Positions 34,968 to 43,679 of a stretch of DNA of 64,000 nucleotides are shown here, piece by piece. The notes under the pieces are model-generated. The model was not told where the DNA came from, did no database searches, and was given only the letters and a program-made list of their open reading frames with translations. Origin of the DNA: Leucobacter chromiireducens subsp. solipictus (GTDB lineage: Bacteria; Actinomycetota; Actinomycetes; Actinomycetales; Microbacteriaceae); assembly GCF_016758195.1 (NCBI RefSeq), contig NZ_QYAC01000001.1, forward strand, positions 161,423 to 225,422, written 5' to 3'. Numbering within the stretch: the stretch's first letter is position 1; the number at the start of each line of letters is the position of its first letter. The position numbers and the translations under genes were made by a program.

Positions 34968-35052
34968 GGCGGCTCCCCGCGGCGGCTCCCGGCGACGGCA
35001 CCAGGCGACGGCTCCCGGCGACGGCTACCCGGCGATGGCTACCGGCGACGCT
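34968..35052. repeat. 13-base tandem repeat across the TAXI gene end
   Basis: About six imperfect copies of GGCGACGGCTCCC stand in tandem and run from the gap before gluA into the last codons of the TAXI lipoprotein gene, including its stop at 35039-35041. The rest of the 295-base gap (34744-34967) must hold the gluA promoter; no palindrome or strong hairpin is seen. Confidence 0.75.
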
Positions 35053-36019
35053 CGACGTAGTACCGTGCCGCCCCGGGGTGCAGGGCGACCGGGGAGGTGA
35101 AGATCGCCTGCCGTCGGTCCAGAAACTCGGCGGCCCGCACCTCCCCGGCAATCGCCGCGCGCGAGCGGAACAGCACGTCCAGGGCATCAGTGATCAGCGC
35201 CTCGGGTGCCGCGGCGGAGGTCACGAGATAGTTCGGCACCGTCATTGTGGTCACGTGCCGCGCCACGCCATAGGTGCCGGATGGGAAGTCTGCCACGCGG
35301 TAGACGCCAGCGTGGCCCTTGTTCACCCGCGCGATCGCGTCCGGGTCGATCGGCACCATCCGGATGGGCATGCCCGCGGCGAGCTGTTCGATCCCCGGAG
35401 TCGGGAGTGCCCCCACCCAAAAGAACGCGTCGATGGTGCCCTCACGCAGCGCGGCAATCGAGTCATCGACGCCGAGCTCGGCGTTCGCCACGTCATCGAT
35501 CGAGATCCCCGTGGCGTCGAGGAGTCGCCCCGCGATGACCTGCACGCCCGAGTCTGCCGAGCCCAGGGACACCGGTCGCCCCGCGAGATCGGACAGCCCG
35601 GTGATCTGCGAGTCCTCCGGAACGACGACGTGCACGTATTCGTCGTACACGCGGGCCACGGCTCGGATCGGGAGCGGGCGGGCAAACGCGCCGGACCCCA
35701 CCACGGCATCGGCCGCGGTGTCGCCCTGGGCGAATCCCAGAAACGCGTCGCCCCTGGCGACCCGGCGCAGGTTATCGACCGAACCCTGCGTTTCGGCGGA
35801 TTCCACGGAGATCGGCAACTCCGCGGTCAGCGCCGCCGCGAGCTCCGTGCCGTAGCGGGCGTACACGCCCGCCGGATTCCCGCCGGCGATGACGTATCGA
35901 TCGCGCTCACGGGCGTAGTCCGGCGCACAGGCGGTCATCGTCCCCGCTCCGATCCCCAGGAGGAGCACGGTACTGAGCAGACGCCACCACCGCCGCCGGG
36001 TCACCCCGCGCCGCATCAT
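35039..36019 (-). CDS. TAXI-family solute-binding lipoprotein
   Basis: A 326-residue secreted protein of the TRAP-associated extracytoplasmic immunogenic (TAXI) family. A positively charged start and hydrophobic stretch lead to MTAC with Cys31. Family marks are YVIAGGNPAGVYARYGTELA, ETQGSVDNLRRVARGDAFLG, VHVVVPEDSQITGLSDLAG, RPVSLGSADSGVQVIAG and FFWVGALPTPGIEQLA. Some TAXI proteins bind glutamate. TAXI proteins normally feed a fused TRAP permease, which is absent here. Its ATG overlaps the kinase stop by 4 bases, so it is made with the two-component system and may present ligand to the kinase. Confidence 0.88.
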   Translation of the reverse strand: MMRRGVTRRRWWRLLSTVLLLGIGAGTMTACAPDYARERDRYVIAGGNPAGVYARYGTELAAALTAELPISVESAETQGSVDNLRRVARGDAFLGFAQGDTAADAVVGSGAFARPLPIRAVARVYDEYVHVVVPEDSQITGLSDLAGRPVSLGSADSGVQVIAGRLLDATGISIDDVANAELGVDDSIAALREGTIDAFFWVGALPTPGIEQLAAGMPIRMVPIDPDAIARVNKGHAGVYRVADFPSGTYGVARHVTTMTVPNYLVTSAAAPEALITDALDVLFRSRAAIAGEVRAAEFLDRRQAIFTSPVALHPGAARYYVERRR

Positions 36020-37386
36020 GTCAGTTCCCCGGTCGGGACGTGCAACGTGACACGAAGCCCCGCGTGCGGCGGCGAAGCAAGTCGCAGCTCACCGCCGAGC
36101 CCCGCAAGCAGGTCGGTGGCAATCGCGAGGCCCAGGCCGGATCCCGGAACGTTTTGGTCGCGGGGGCTGCGCCAGAATCGATCCGTCACCCGGTCCAGTT
36201 CCTCGGGAGCGAGTCCGGGCCCCTGATCCTGCACCGCAATGTGGCACTGCGTCCCGACACGCTCCACGGTGACGTTCACGGCGCTCCCGACCGGGGCAAA
36301 CTTCACCGCGTTGTCGAGGACCGCGTCGAGGGCGCTCTCCACCGCCGTGCGGTCGGTGGCGCAGAGCGCGGCACCGCGGGTGTCGAGCGCAAACATCACC
36401 TGCTTTCTGGCAGCGGCGTCGCGCCAGGCGCGGACGCGGGCGGCGACCGTCTCGCCCAGATCAACGGGGGTAAAGGAACTCTCGCGGTGATGTTCCCGGG
36501 CGAGACGCAGCATCGTGTCCAGAATGCTTGCCATGCGCCGCGCCTCCGCACGCACCTCCTCAATCTCGTCGTCCCGTTCTGCGTCGAGTCCCACCGCCAA
36601 GGATTCGAGGCGGAGCATGAGCACTCCGAGCGGGTTGCGCAGTTCATGCGAGGCATTCAGCACGAACTCCTCCTGGCGGGACACCACGCCCTCGATTTCC
36701 TCCGCCATACGGTTGAACACCCGGATCATGCGGCCGGCCTCCGGCGGGCCCGTGTCGTCAGCGATCCGCGCGTCCATCTCGCCGTGCTCGATCGCGGCCA
36801 TCGCCGCGTCCAGGCGCCGCATCGGTTGGAGCACCCACTCTGCCATGCGGAGTCCCACGAAGACGAGCACCAGAATCGCAAGTACGGACAGCACGACCAG
36901 GACGCTCCAGCGCAGCAGAATGTCTTCCCGGAGTGTCCCGAGACTGAGCGTGATCATCACCGCACCAATGACCTTGCCATCGTCAAAGACGGGTTCCACC
37001 ACCGTGCTCTCGCGAAAGGTCCACGGGAGCGAGCCGGGGGCCAGATCGCTGCGTCGCCCCGACAGTGCGAGGTCGAGTTGGGCGCGTGCCCCTTCGGAGC
37101 GCACGCGCCCGTCACCGAAATCCCAGATGTTGCCCGTGCGATCCGCGACCGCAATATGCGCGCCGTAGAGATCCGCGTAGCGCCGCATTTCACTGTCGAG
37201 CGCCCTCGGGTTCTCTGCCCGCAGGGCCTGCCGCGCGGACGTCAGGAAGTAACTCAGATCTCCCTGCTGCTGGCTCACGAACTCCTGTTGCAGGCTGCGA
37301 GCCGCCGCCCACGCATACGCTCCGCCCAGTGCGAGAAGGATACACAGGAGCGGTGCAAGAAACACCGTGATGAGCCGGGAACGCAT
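36016..37386 (-). CDS. Sensor histidine kinase, HAMP/HisKA type
   Basis: A 456-residue membrane kinase. Helices at residues 5-29 and 158-179 flank an extracytoplasmic domain of about 125 residues. A HAMP region (WVLQPMRRLDAAMAAIEHGE) leads to FVLNASHELRNPLGVLMLRL with His247. The ATPase domain has VLDNAVKFAP, VQDQGPGLAPEELDRV, FWRSPRD and GSGLGLAIATDLLAGLGG. It starts one base after the response regulator stop and overlaps the TAXI gene. Confidence 0.92.
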   Translation of the reverse strand: MRSRLITVFLAPLLCILLALGGAYAWAAARSLQQEFVSQQQGDLSYFLTSARQALRAENPRALDSEMRRYADLYGAHIAVADRTGNIWDFGDGRVRSEGARAQLDLALSGRRSDLAPGSLPWTFRESTVVEPVFDDGKVIGAVMITLSLGTLREDILLRWSVLVVLSVLAILVLVFVGLRMAEWVLQPMRRLDAAMAAIEHGEMDARIADDTGPPEAGRMIRVFNRMAEEIEGVVSRQEEFVLNASHELRNPLGVLMLRLESLAVGLDAERDDEIEEVRAEARRMASILDTMLRLAREHHRESSFTPVDLGETVAARVRAWRDAAARKQVMFALDTRGAALCATDRTAVESALDAVLDNAVKFAPVGSAVNVTVERVGTQCHIAVQDQGPGLAPEELDRVTDRFWRSPRDQNVPGSGLGLAIATDLLAGLGGELRLASPPHAGLRVTLHVPTGELT

Positions 37387-37387
37387 G

Positions 37388-38062
37388 CTACTCCGCCGTG
37401 GCGAACCGGTATCCCACTCCGCGCACGGTGGCGATCACCGAGTCCCGACCCAGCTTTCGTCGGAGCGAGCCCACGTGCACCTCGAGCGCGCGGCTGTACC
37501 CGCTCCACTCGCTCCCCCACACCTCACGGATCATCCGGTCCCGCGGCACCGCAACTCCGGGGTACCGCACGAGCATGGCGAGGATGTCGAACTCTTTGGG
37601 GGTGAGATCGATCGGGTCGCCCTCGATCGTGACGGTGCGCCGCAACGGATCAACGTGCAAGCCGCCCACGCTGACGCCCGGTTCGGCGCCCCAGTCTTCC
37701 GGAGCAGCGCGCACTCGTCGCGTGACCGCTTCGAGCCGAGCGAGCAGTTCCCGAACGTCGTAGGGCTTCACCAGGAAGTCGTCGGCACCCGCGTGCAGAC
37801 CGCGAATACGCTCCTCGATCTGCCCGCGCGCGGTCGCAACGATGATCGGCACGCCGGACACCGCCCGGATCCTCCGGCACACCTCCGTGCCGTCAAGGTC
37901 CGGAAGCCCGAGATCCAACAGCACCGCTTCGGTCTCGGCATTCACCGCGTCGAGCGCCGATGCCCCGTCCGCGACGCAGTGCGTGGAGTACCCGGACTTC
38001 CTCAGAAACGCGCTGAGCGCCGCCGACATTCGCAGATCGTCCTCCACGATCAAGATGCGCAT
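37388..38062 (-). CDS. OmpR-type response regulator
   Basis: A 224-residue regulator. The receiver has VEDD, phosphorylation site LLDLGLPDLDG (Asp50), and DDFLVKPYD (Lys99). The winged helix reads LTPKEFDILAMLVRYPGVAV and ends RGVGYRFATAE. It resembles TctD/QseB-type regulators. First gene of the three-gene operon; the gap to gabD holds its promoter. Confidence 0.93.
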   Translation of the reverse strand: MRILIVEDDLRMSAALSAFLRKSGYSTHCVADGASALDAVNAETEAVLLDLGLPDLDGTEVCRRIRAVSGVPIIVATARGQIEERIRGLHAGADDFLVKPYDVRELLARLEAVTRRVRAAPEDWGAEPGVSVGGLHVDPLRRTVTIEGDPIDLTPKEFDILAMLVRYPGVAVPRDRMIREVWGSEWSGYSRALEVHVGSLRRKLGRDSVIATVRGVGYRFATAE

Positions 38063-38190
38063 ACCCCCACCACCTTTGGCTTGCCCACGCAGTTGTGCTC
38101 CACCTTAGTCGGCGCGGGCACGGACACCGAACCCGGACCGGTTCGGTCTCCTGCGAGCGGAACAGCACCGCATCTCGGGCGCGCAACGCC

Positions 38191-38228
38191 CGGAGGCCCC
38201 CGGGATCAACCGATCCCGGGGGCCTCCG
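38191..38228 (-). terminator. gabD terminator hairpin
   Basis: A perfect 17-bp G/C stem (38191-38207 with 38212-38228) closed by an AACC loop, 15 bases after the gabD stop. The rest of the gap 38063-38190 contains the promoter region of the response regulator, with no palindrome recognised. Confidence 0.85.
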
Positions 38229-38242
38229 TGGTGCTCAGCGCG

Positions 38243-39712
38243 TTAGCTGCGCGGCAGCAGGGTGTACTTCGACGAGAGGAACTCGTGAATGCCCTCGAAG
38301 CCGCCCTCGCGGCCGAGGCCGGACTGCTTGAGACCACCGAACGGTGCCGCGGCGTTCGAGACGAGGCCGGTGTTCAGGCCCATCATGCCGCTCTCGAGCT
38401 TCTCGATCATGCGGTGGCCACGGTGGATGTTCTCCGTGAACACGTAGCTGATCAGGCCGTACTCGGTGTTGTTCGCGATCTCGACCGCCTCGTCCTCGGT
38501 CGAGAAGCGGATCACGCCGAGGAGCGGTCCGAAGATCTCCTCGCGCATGATCGCCGACTGCGGCGTGAGGTGATCGACCACGGTGGGCTGGAAGAAGTTG
38601 CCCGGGCCGTCGATGGCTTCGCCACCGGTGACGACCGTTGCACCGGTGTCCACCGCGTCCTGCACGAGGCGGGCGGTGTTCGCCACGGCCTTGTCATCGA
38701 CGAGCGCGCCGATGTCGTTGCCCTCTTCGGCACCGCGGCCGATCGAGAAGGCGGCGACCTTCTCGCTCACGCGGCGCACGAACTCGTCAGCGACCGACTC
38801 GTGCACGATAACGCGGTTCGCGGCGGTGCAGGCCTGGCCGATGTTGCGGAACTTCGCGAGCATCGCGCCCTCGACCGCACGGTCGAGATCCGCGTCCTCG
38901 AACACGATGAACGGCGCGTTGCCGCCGAGCTCCATCGAGGTGCGGAGCACGTTCTGCGCCGCGGCCTCGAGCAGCTTGACGCCCACCGGGGTGGAACCCG
39001 TGAAGCTGAGCTTGCGCAGGCGCGTGTCCGAGAGCAGGGCGCTCGACTGCGCGCTCGACTTGGACGTCGCGACGACGTTCACGACACCGGCGGGGAGGCC
39101 GGCCTCTTCGAGCAGCTGCGCGAAGAAGATCGTGGTGAGCGGCGTGAGCGCTGCCGGCTTGATGACCACGGTGCAGCCCGCGGCCAGCGCCGGAGCGATC
39201 TTCCGGGTGGCCATCGCGAGCGGGAAGTTCCACGGCGTGATGAAGTAGCAGGGGCCGACCGGGATCTGGGAGACGAGGATGTTCCCCGTGCCCTCGGGGT
39301 TCTGACGGTAGTCACCGGGGACGCGCACGGCCTCCTCGGAGAACCAGCGCAGGAACTCGCCACCGTAGTTGACCTCGCCCCGAGCCTCAGCGATGGGCTT
39401 GCCCATCTCCATGCTCATGAGGAGCGCGAATTCTTCCTTGCGCTCCATGAGGAGATCGTAGGTGCGGCGCAGGATGTTGGAGCGCTCGCGACTGGGGGTC
39501 GCGGCCCACTCGGCCTGCGCAGCAACCGCGGCGTCGAGCGCGCGCACGGCGTCCTCGACGGTCGCGTCGGCGATCGACTTGATGACCTCACCGGTGGCGG
39601 GATCGTGCACGTCGAGCGTGGCGCCCGAGGTGGACGGCTCCCAGGTGCCGCCGATGCCGAGGCCGGACTGGACGCGGTCGAGCAGGTCCTGCTCGTTGGG
39701 CTTCAAAGCCAT
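38243..39712 (-). CDS. gabD: Succinate-semialdehyde dehydrogenase
   Basis: Oxidises succinic semialdehyde to succinate, completing GABA breakdown. The 489-residue aldehyde dehydrogenase shows the general-base motif MELGGNAPFIVFEDAD, the catalytic cysteine in RNIGQACTAANR, nucleotide motif SFTGSTPVGVKL, and the C-terminal PFGGLKQSGLGREGG. These are those of GabD. It follows gabT by 27 bases on the same strand, and a strong hairpin follows it. Confidence 0.93.
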   Translation of the reverse strand: MALKPNEQDLLDRVQSGLGIGGTWEPSTSGATLDVHDPATGEVIKSIADATVEDAVRALDAAVAAQAEWAATPSRERSNILRRTYDLLMERKEEFALLMSMEMGKPIAEARGEVNYGGEFLRWFSEEAVRVPGDYRQNPEGTGNILVSQIPVGPCYFITPWNFPLAMATRKIAPALAAGCTVVIKPAALTPLTTIFFAQLLEEAGLPAGVVNVVATSKSSAQSSALLSDTRLRKLSFTGSTPVGVKLLEAAAQNVLRTSMELGGNAPFIVFEDADLDRAVEGAMLAKFRNIGQACTAANRVIVHESVADEFVRRVSEKVAAFSIGRGAEEGNDIGALVDDKAVANTARLVQDAVDTGATVVTGGEAIDGPGNFFQPTVVDHLTPQSAIMREEIFGPLLGVIRFSTEDEAVEIANNTEYGLISYVFTENIHRGHRMIEKLESGMMGLNTGLVSNAAAPFGGLKQSGLGREGGFEGIHEFLSSKYTLLPRS

Positions 39713-39739
39713 AATTCAGTGTCCTTTCGAAAGGAGCGG

Positions 39740-41080
39740 TTAGGCGTTTGCCTTGAGCGCGTCTGCAACGATCTGCAGGCCCTCGCGGAGCAGCTCGTCG
39801 GAGATCGACAGCGGCGGGAGGAAGCGGACCACGTTGCCGTAGGTGCCGCAGGTGAGGAGGATGACGCCCTCGTTCGCCGCGTGCTTCGCGATCGCGCCGG
39901 TGAGCGCCGCGGCGGGGGTGGTGGTGCCCGACTCGACGAACTCGACCGCCATCATCGCGCCGCGGCCGCGGATGTCGCCGATGCGATCGTCCGTCTTCTG
40001 CAGCTCGGTGAAGAACTCGGTGATGATCGCGCCGATTTCGCGGGCGCGCTCGATGAGGTTTTCCTTCTGGTAGGTCTCGATCGTCGCGAGCGCCGCGGCG
40101 CAGGAGATCGGGCTGCCCGTGTAGGTGCCGCCCAGGCCGCCGGCGTGAGCGGAGTCCATGATCTCGGCGCGGCCGGTCACGGCCGACAGCGGGAGGCCGC
40201 CGGCGATGCCCTTTGCGGTGGTGACGAGGTCGGCGACGACGCCCTCGTGGTTCGCGGCGAACAGGTCACCGGTGCGCGCGAAGCCGGTCTGCACCTCGTC
40301 GAGGATGAAGACGACGTTGTTCGCGGTGGCCCAGGCCTGGATCGCGGGGAGGAAGCCCTCGGCCGGAGCGATGAAGCCGCCCTCACCCTGGATGGGCTCG
40401 ATGATGATCGCGGCGAGGTTCGCGGCGCCGACCTGCTTCTCCATCTGCGTGATGGCGACCTCGGCAGCGGCTGCACCGGAGAGGCCGTCGCGGTAGGGGT
40501 AGGACGTGGGGACGCGGTAGACCTCGGGGGCGAACGGGCCGAAGCCGTCCTTGTACGGCATGTTCTTTGCCGTCATGCCCATGGTGAGGTTGGTGCGGCC
40601 GTGGTACGCGTGATCGAAGACGACGACGCCGTTCTTCTTGGTGTAGTGACGCGCGATCTTGATCGCGTTCTCGACCGCCTCGGCACCCGAGTTGAAGAGC
40701 GCCGAACGCTTCTCGTGGTCACCCGGGACGAGCTCGTTGAGCTTCTCCGCGACCTGGACGTACCCCTCGTAAGGGGTCACGGTGAAGCAGGTGTGCGTGA
40801 ACTGCTGCACCTGTGCGGTCACAGCCTCGACGACTGCGGGGGCCGAGTTGCCGACACCGGTCACGGCGATGCCGGAGCCCAGGTCGATGAGCGAGTTGCC
40901 GTCAGCGTCCACCATCACGCCGCCGCCTGCAGCGACGATCGAGACGGGCAGCGCCACACCCACGCCAGCGGCAACCGCAGCGTTCTTGCGCGCGAGCAGT
41001 TCCTGCGACTTGGGGCCAGGAATGCTGGTGACAAGCTTGCGCTCCTGCGGAAGCGAGGGGCCGCCGATGACATCGACCAT
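39740..41080 (-). CDS. gabT: 4-Aminobutyrate aminotransferase
   Basis: PLP enzyme moving the GABA amino group to 2-oxoglutarate, giving succinic semialdehyde and glutamate. The 446-residue class III aminotransferase has SGAEAVENAIKIARHYT, DHAYHGRTNLTMGMT, IIIEPIQGEGGF, FILDEVQTGFARTG and the PLP lysine in TTAKGIAGGLPLSAV. The start MVDVIGGPS has AAGGAG eight bases upstream; a longer frame begins with Cys/Arg-rich sequence. Forms an operon with gabD and diverges from a PucR regulator. Confidence 0.93.
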   Translation of the reverse strand: MVDVIGGPSLPQERKLVTSIPGPKSQELLARKNAAVAAGVGVALPVSIVAAGGGVMVDADGNSLIDLGSGIAVTGVGNSAPAVVEAVTAQVQQFTHTCFTVTPYEGYVQVAEKLNELVPGDHEKRSALFNSGAEAVENAIKIARHYTKKNGVVVFDHAYHGRTNLTMGMTAKNMPYKDGFGPFAPEVYRVPTSYPYRDGLSGAAAAEVAITQMEKQVGAANLAAIIIEPIQGEGGFIAPAEGFLPAIQAWATANNVVFILDEVQTGFARTGDLFAANHEGVVADLVTTAKGIAGGLPLSAVTGRAEIMDSAHAGGLGGTYTGSPISCAAALATIETYQKENLIERAREIGAIITEFFTELQKTDDRIGDIRGRGAMMAVEFVESGTTTPAAALTGAIAKHAANEGVILLTCGTYGNVVRFLPPLSISDELLREGLQIVADALKANA

Positions 41081-41254
41081 AAGGGTTCTCCTTGCGTGGG
41101 TTTCGCACGTGCGGCAGCACCGCACACGCGTCCGATTGATTCGGCTTCAGCATAACCCCGCTTGCACCCGGGCCACTGTGCCAGAATGGAGCTACCAACG
41201 AGAGACTTTCGCCACATTGGCATTGCTCGTGTCGACCACAGATTGAGAGCCCCC

Positions 41255-42886
41255 GTGACCCTCCCGATACCCGCAGACGCTGGGCTCGGAGCCGCGCCCG
41301 GACGCGGGCCGGGCGATCCGGCCGCAAGCTCGGGGACCCTCCCGACCATCGAGCTCGGAGAGCTCCTCCACCAGTACCAGCTGAGCCTCGTGCTCATCGC
41401 CGGGTCGACCGACTCCACGTCGAGCCGACCGGTGCAATGGGTGCACGTCAGCGAGCTCGAAGACCCCACCCCGTTCCTCCCGCCGCGCACGGTGCTCCTC
41501 ACCACGGGCGCACGATTCGACGCGGTGCAGGATCAGGCCGAGGCCGACGCCTATGCGCAGCGCCTGCTCGACGCCGGGACCACCGCGCTCGGGGTCGCCG
41601 TCGGCCTCCACTGGGATCGCGTCCCCGCGTCCCTCGTCGCCGCGTGTGACCGGCTCGGCCTCCCCCTGTTCCGGGTGCCCTACGACACCGCGTTCATCGA
41701 GATCGTCCAGACCACCGCCCGGCTCCTCGACGCCCAGACGCGAGACCGCGACATCTGGGCGATCGACTCGCAGCGCGCCGTCACCACCGCGTCGCTCCAC
41801 CGCGATGGGCTCGGTGCCGCAGTCCGGGAGGCCGCCGCCCGCCTCGACCGGTGGGTCGGGATCACCGACCGCTCGGGCCGGCTCGTCGAGTTCGCGGCCC
41901 AGGGAGGAAGCGTCGCACCGCCGCAGGAGTGGATCCGGCGCGAAACGCGCCGACTGGTGGAGCGCGGCCTCAGTTCCGGCCGGATCGGGGGCGAGACCGC
42001 CGCGGACGGCACGATCGCGCCCGGCATGCAAATGCAGACGCTCGGGCGGCAGGGCCAGATTCTCGGCGTCCTGGTCGTGGCCGACCGCGGCGTCCCCGAC
42101 ACCGCGGAACGCACCTTGCTCGGGCTGGTCGCGGCGCTCGCCACCGTACAGCTCGAGCACCGCGCGGGCATCGGTGCCGCGCAGGCCTCGCTGCGCGGGG
42201 CGATCCTCGAGCTGCTGGTCTCGGGACAGATTCCCCTCGCCGAACGGCTCGCGGACGGCACGCTCACTCGGATCCCCGCCGGCGCGATCGCGGTCGTGCG
42301 CTACCAGAGCCCCGCGGCACCCGATCCGAGCTTCACCGAGGATCTCCTCTCCCTCGACGCGGGAAGTCCGGGACTCATCGGGGCCAGTTTCGCGGGCGCA
42401 CCGCTGATCGTCGCCGAGACCCGGCACCTCCCGGCGGTGCGCCGCCTCCTGGTCGCGCATCACCTGCCCGCCGGGATCTCCGAGCGCGGCACGCTCACCG
42501 GGCTCAGCGAACTCGTGGGGCAGGCCGATCGCGCCCTCGAACACGCGCTCGCGTCGGTCGCGGTGACCCCGGTTGACTATCGCCCCGAGCTGCACGGCGG
42601 GGTCCTTCGCCTGCTCGCGGGACAGCCGGAGGCGGCAAGTCGCGCGGCCGCGCTCCTCGGCCCGGTGCGTCACCACGACGAACGGCACGACGACCGCATC
42701 GAGGAGAGCCTCGCCACCTGGCTCGCCCACCACGGACAAACGAGCCCCGCGGCAAGCGAACTCGGCATCCACCGTCACACACTCAAGGCGCGCGTGCAGA
42801 CCGCCGCGAGCCTGCTCCAGCTCGACCTCGACTCCCCCGATGCGCGCGCGGAGCTCTGGGCCGCGCTGACGCTCGCGCCGCGCTAG
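41255..42886 (+). CDS. PucR family transcriptional regulator
   Basis: A 543-residue regulator. The N-terminal PucR domain spans about residues 30-160 (VHVSELEDPTPFLPPRTVLL, then LGVAVGLHWDRVPASLVAAC), followed by a GGDEF-like/GAF-like middle and the C-terminal HTH_30 domain LATWLAHHGQTSPAASELGI, then HRHTLKARVQTA. GTG at 41255 gives the usual N terminus; an ATG at 41186 is in frame. PucR proteins commonly activate the adjacent catabolic genes, so gabT-gabD is the expected target. The 174-base divergent gap has no clear palindrome. Confidence 0.88.
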   Translation: MTLPIPADAGLGAAPGRGPGDPAASSGTLPTIELGELLHQYQLSLVLIAGSTDSTSSRPVQWVHVSELEDPTPFLPPRTVLLTTGARFDAVQDQAEADAYAQRLLDAGTTALGVAVGLHWDRVPASLVAACDRLGLPLFRVPYDTAFIEIVQTTARLLDAQTRDRDIWAIDSQRAVTTASLHRDGLGAAVREAAARLDRWVGITDRSGRLVEFAAQGGSVAPPQEWIRRETRRLVERGLSSGRIGGETAADGTIAPGMQMQTLGRQGQILGVLVVADRGVPDTAERTLLGLVAALATVQLEHRAGIGAAQASLRGAILELLVSGQIPLAERLADGTLTRIPAGAIAVVRYQSPAAPDPSFTEDLLSLDAGSPGLIGASFAGAPLIVAETRHLPAVRRLLVAHHLPAGISERGTLTGLSELVGQADRALEHALASVAVTPVDYRPELHGGVLRLLAGQPEAASRAAALLGPVRHHDERHDDRIEESLATWLAHHGQTSPAASELGIHRHTLKARVQTAASLLQLDLDSPDARAELWAALTLAPR

Positions 42887-42926
42887 CCGAGGGCTCGCCC
42901 CGGCCGCGCGACGCGCGAGATTCCCG

Positions 42927-43559
42927 CTACTCCGCGGTGGCGAAGCGGGCGTCGATCTCCACGCGCACGCCGATGTCGTGCACGGTGACCTCCGGGGGCG
43001 CCCCCGCGTCGGCCATCATCGCGAAACGCGGGGCACCGATCGGCGCGACGCCGCGGCCCGCACTGGTGTCGCGGATCTCGCGCAGCGAGAGCGCGGGACC
43101 GCCCAGCGCGGCCGCATAGTCGGCGGCGGCGGCCTCGGCGTCCGCGACCGCCGCCGCCCGCAACTCCCGCAGCACCGCCTGACGCGCGGGATCGCTGAGT
43201 TTCCAGGACACGTTCGCGTCGGTGCCGGCCTCGGCGAACTCCGTGGTGAGCGCGCCGACCGCCTCGAGCGCGAGCAGCTCCACCCCCACGCTCACGTTGG
43301 CGCGGTGCTCAACGAGCTGTGCGCCGCCCTCGTCCCGCCACGAGTTCGTGTACGTCGTGACGGCCTCCGCCGTATAGCTCTCCGCGCTCCCGTCGGCGAC
43401 CAGCTGCTGGGCGCGCTCCACGAGCTGCGCGTGGCGCGCGCCGGCCGCCGCGACCACCTCCGCCCGCTCGGGTCCCGCGTGCGACGAGCTCAGCTGCAGC
43501 GCGGCCCGGTCCGCCGGGAGCTGCCGCTCGGCCGCCCCGGTCACGATGATTTCGGTCAT
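42927..43559 (-). CDS. SIMPL domain protein (DUF541)
   Basis: A 210-residue protein of the SIMPL/YggE family: start MTEIIVTGAAERQLPADRAA, repeated beta-alpha units, and the terminal block APIGAPRFAMMADAG, then PPEVTVHDIGVRVEIDARF. Many relatives are secreted and counter oxidative stress, but no signal peptide is visible here, so this one appears cytoplasmic. It follows the convergent PucR gene and lies downstream of thiL on the same strand, 120 bases away. Confidence 0.82.
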   Translation of the reverse strand: MTEIIVTGAAERQLPADRAALQLSSSHAGPERAEVVAAAGARHAQLVERAQQLVADGSAESYTAEAVTTYTNSWRDEGGAQLVEHRANVSVGVELLALEAVGALTTEFAEAGTDANVSWKLSDPARQAVLRELRAAAVADAEAAAADYAAALGGPALSLREIRDTSAGRGVAPIGAPRFAMMADAGAPPEVTVHDIGVRVEIDARFATAE

Positions 43560-43679
43560 ACACTCCCCCATCCGTCAGCCGCGGCCCCACGGCCACGCAC
43601 CCCGAACACTACTCGCGCGCCCCGTGCGGGTCCAGAGCCGGGCTGGCTCGTTTCGCGCCTGTCGCGTCTGCCTCCGCCG

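Noticed and set aside
37367-41155. Very long open frame on the plus strand opposite gabD and gabT (over 1200 codons); similar ones at 25738-28182, 54981-57716, 12051-14045 and 3430-5538
   Set aside because: Each lies antisense to a gene with clear family motifs, has repetitive Arg/His/Asp/Gly composition and no recognisable domain. Long antisense frames are expected in GC-rich DNA.
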